NCBI GenBank assembly: GCA_964419335.1
Contig: CAYQOX010000099.1
Location: forward strand, 1 to 5,792
Reading direction: 5' to 3'
Length of the DNA stretch: 5,792 nt
Origin: CAYQOX01 sp964419335
Lineage (GTDB): Bacteria > Hinthialibacterota > Hinthialibacteria > Hinthialibacterales > Hinthialibacteraceae
A model generated the notes under the pieces. It saw nothing but the letters and a program-made list of their open reading frames with translations, was not told where the DNA came from and ran no database searches. Both the position numbers and the translations under genes were made by a program. Positions 5,725 to 5,792 of the stretch are shown one piece after another (positions within the stretch are counted from its first letter, which is position 1; the number at the start of each line of letters is the position of its first letter).

Positions 5725-5792
5725 CGGAGGGGGTGGGATTCGAACCCACGATACGGTTCCCCGTATACCCGCTTTCGAGGCGGGCGCCTTCA
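5725..5792 (-). tRNA. tRNA-Ser (anticodon CGA), partial, 5' end outside window
   Basis: Read on the minus strand, the 3' part of a class II tRNA is visible. Seen: anticodon stem CCCGC/GCGGG with loop CTCGAAA (anticodon CGA, 5777-5775), a long variable arm with ATACGG/CCGTAT pairing around GGAA, the T arm GTGGG-TTCGAAT-CCCAC (5749-5733), the acceptor 3' strand CCCCTCC (5732-5726) and discriminator G at 5725. The long variable arm and CGA anticodon identify serine, decoding UCG. CCA is not encoded; TTA follows the discriminator, so CCA must be added after transcription. The acceptor 5' strand and most of the D arm are cut off. Confidence 0.95.

Overview
The window reads as chromosomal DNA from a Gram-negative (two-membrane) bacterium. 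The main evidence is a proton-motive-force energy-transduction operon (ExbB/TolQ, ExbD/TolR and a TonB/TolA-like protein) and, upstream on the same strand, a predicted lipoprotein with a long coiled coil and a C-terminal LysM domain. Base composition is near balanced. The gene mix (Exb/Tol genes, a LysM protein, a FapA/DUF342 protein) would fit a member of the PVC superphylum such as an environmental chlamydia, but it also fits deltaproteobacteria-like lineages. The sequence alone does not settle the taxon.

Layout: positions 1-320 (minus strand) hold the 5' part of a TonB/TolA-like gene that runs off the left edge. It follows exbD (339-758) and exbB (745-1521), both minus, in a tight operon with a 14-nt exbB/exbD overlap and about 18 nt before the TonB-like gene. 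Next is a 328-bp stretch (1522-1849) with no confident gene. It has several strong inverted repeats, an A8/T8 tract against a stable hairpin, and a weak candidate small ORF that would meet the exbB start codon in an ATGA overlap only after a -1 frame change. The LysM lipoprotein gene (1850-2614, minus) lies upstream. An AT-rich divergent intergenic region (2615-2795) separates it from a plus-strand FapA/DUF342 gene (2796-4301). That gene is followed by a possible weak terminator and about 200 bp of non-coding, repeat-containing sequence. A minus-strand serine beta-lactamase-like hydrolase (4549-5685) comes next. The right edge cuts a minus-strand tRNA-Ser with anticodon CGA (5725-5792).

Functional picture: ExbB and ExbD would form the inner-membrane proton channel that drives the TonB/TolA-like protein across the periplasm. 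The LysM lipoprotein probably tethers a membrane to peptidoglycan, so the left 2.6 kb is an envelope-integrity or transport locus. FapA is divergent from it and may share a promoter region. The hydrolase and tRNA look like an unrelated neighbourhood. None of the protein-coding genes is a new family. The most interesting unexplained part is the structured segment between the LysM gene and exbB.
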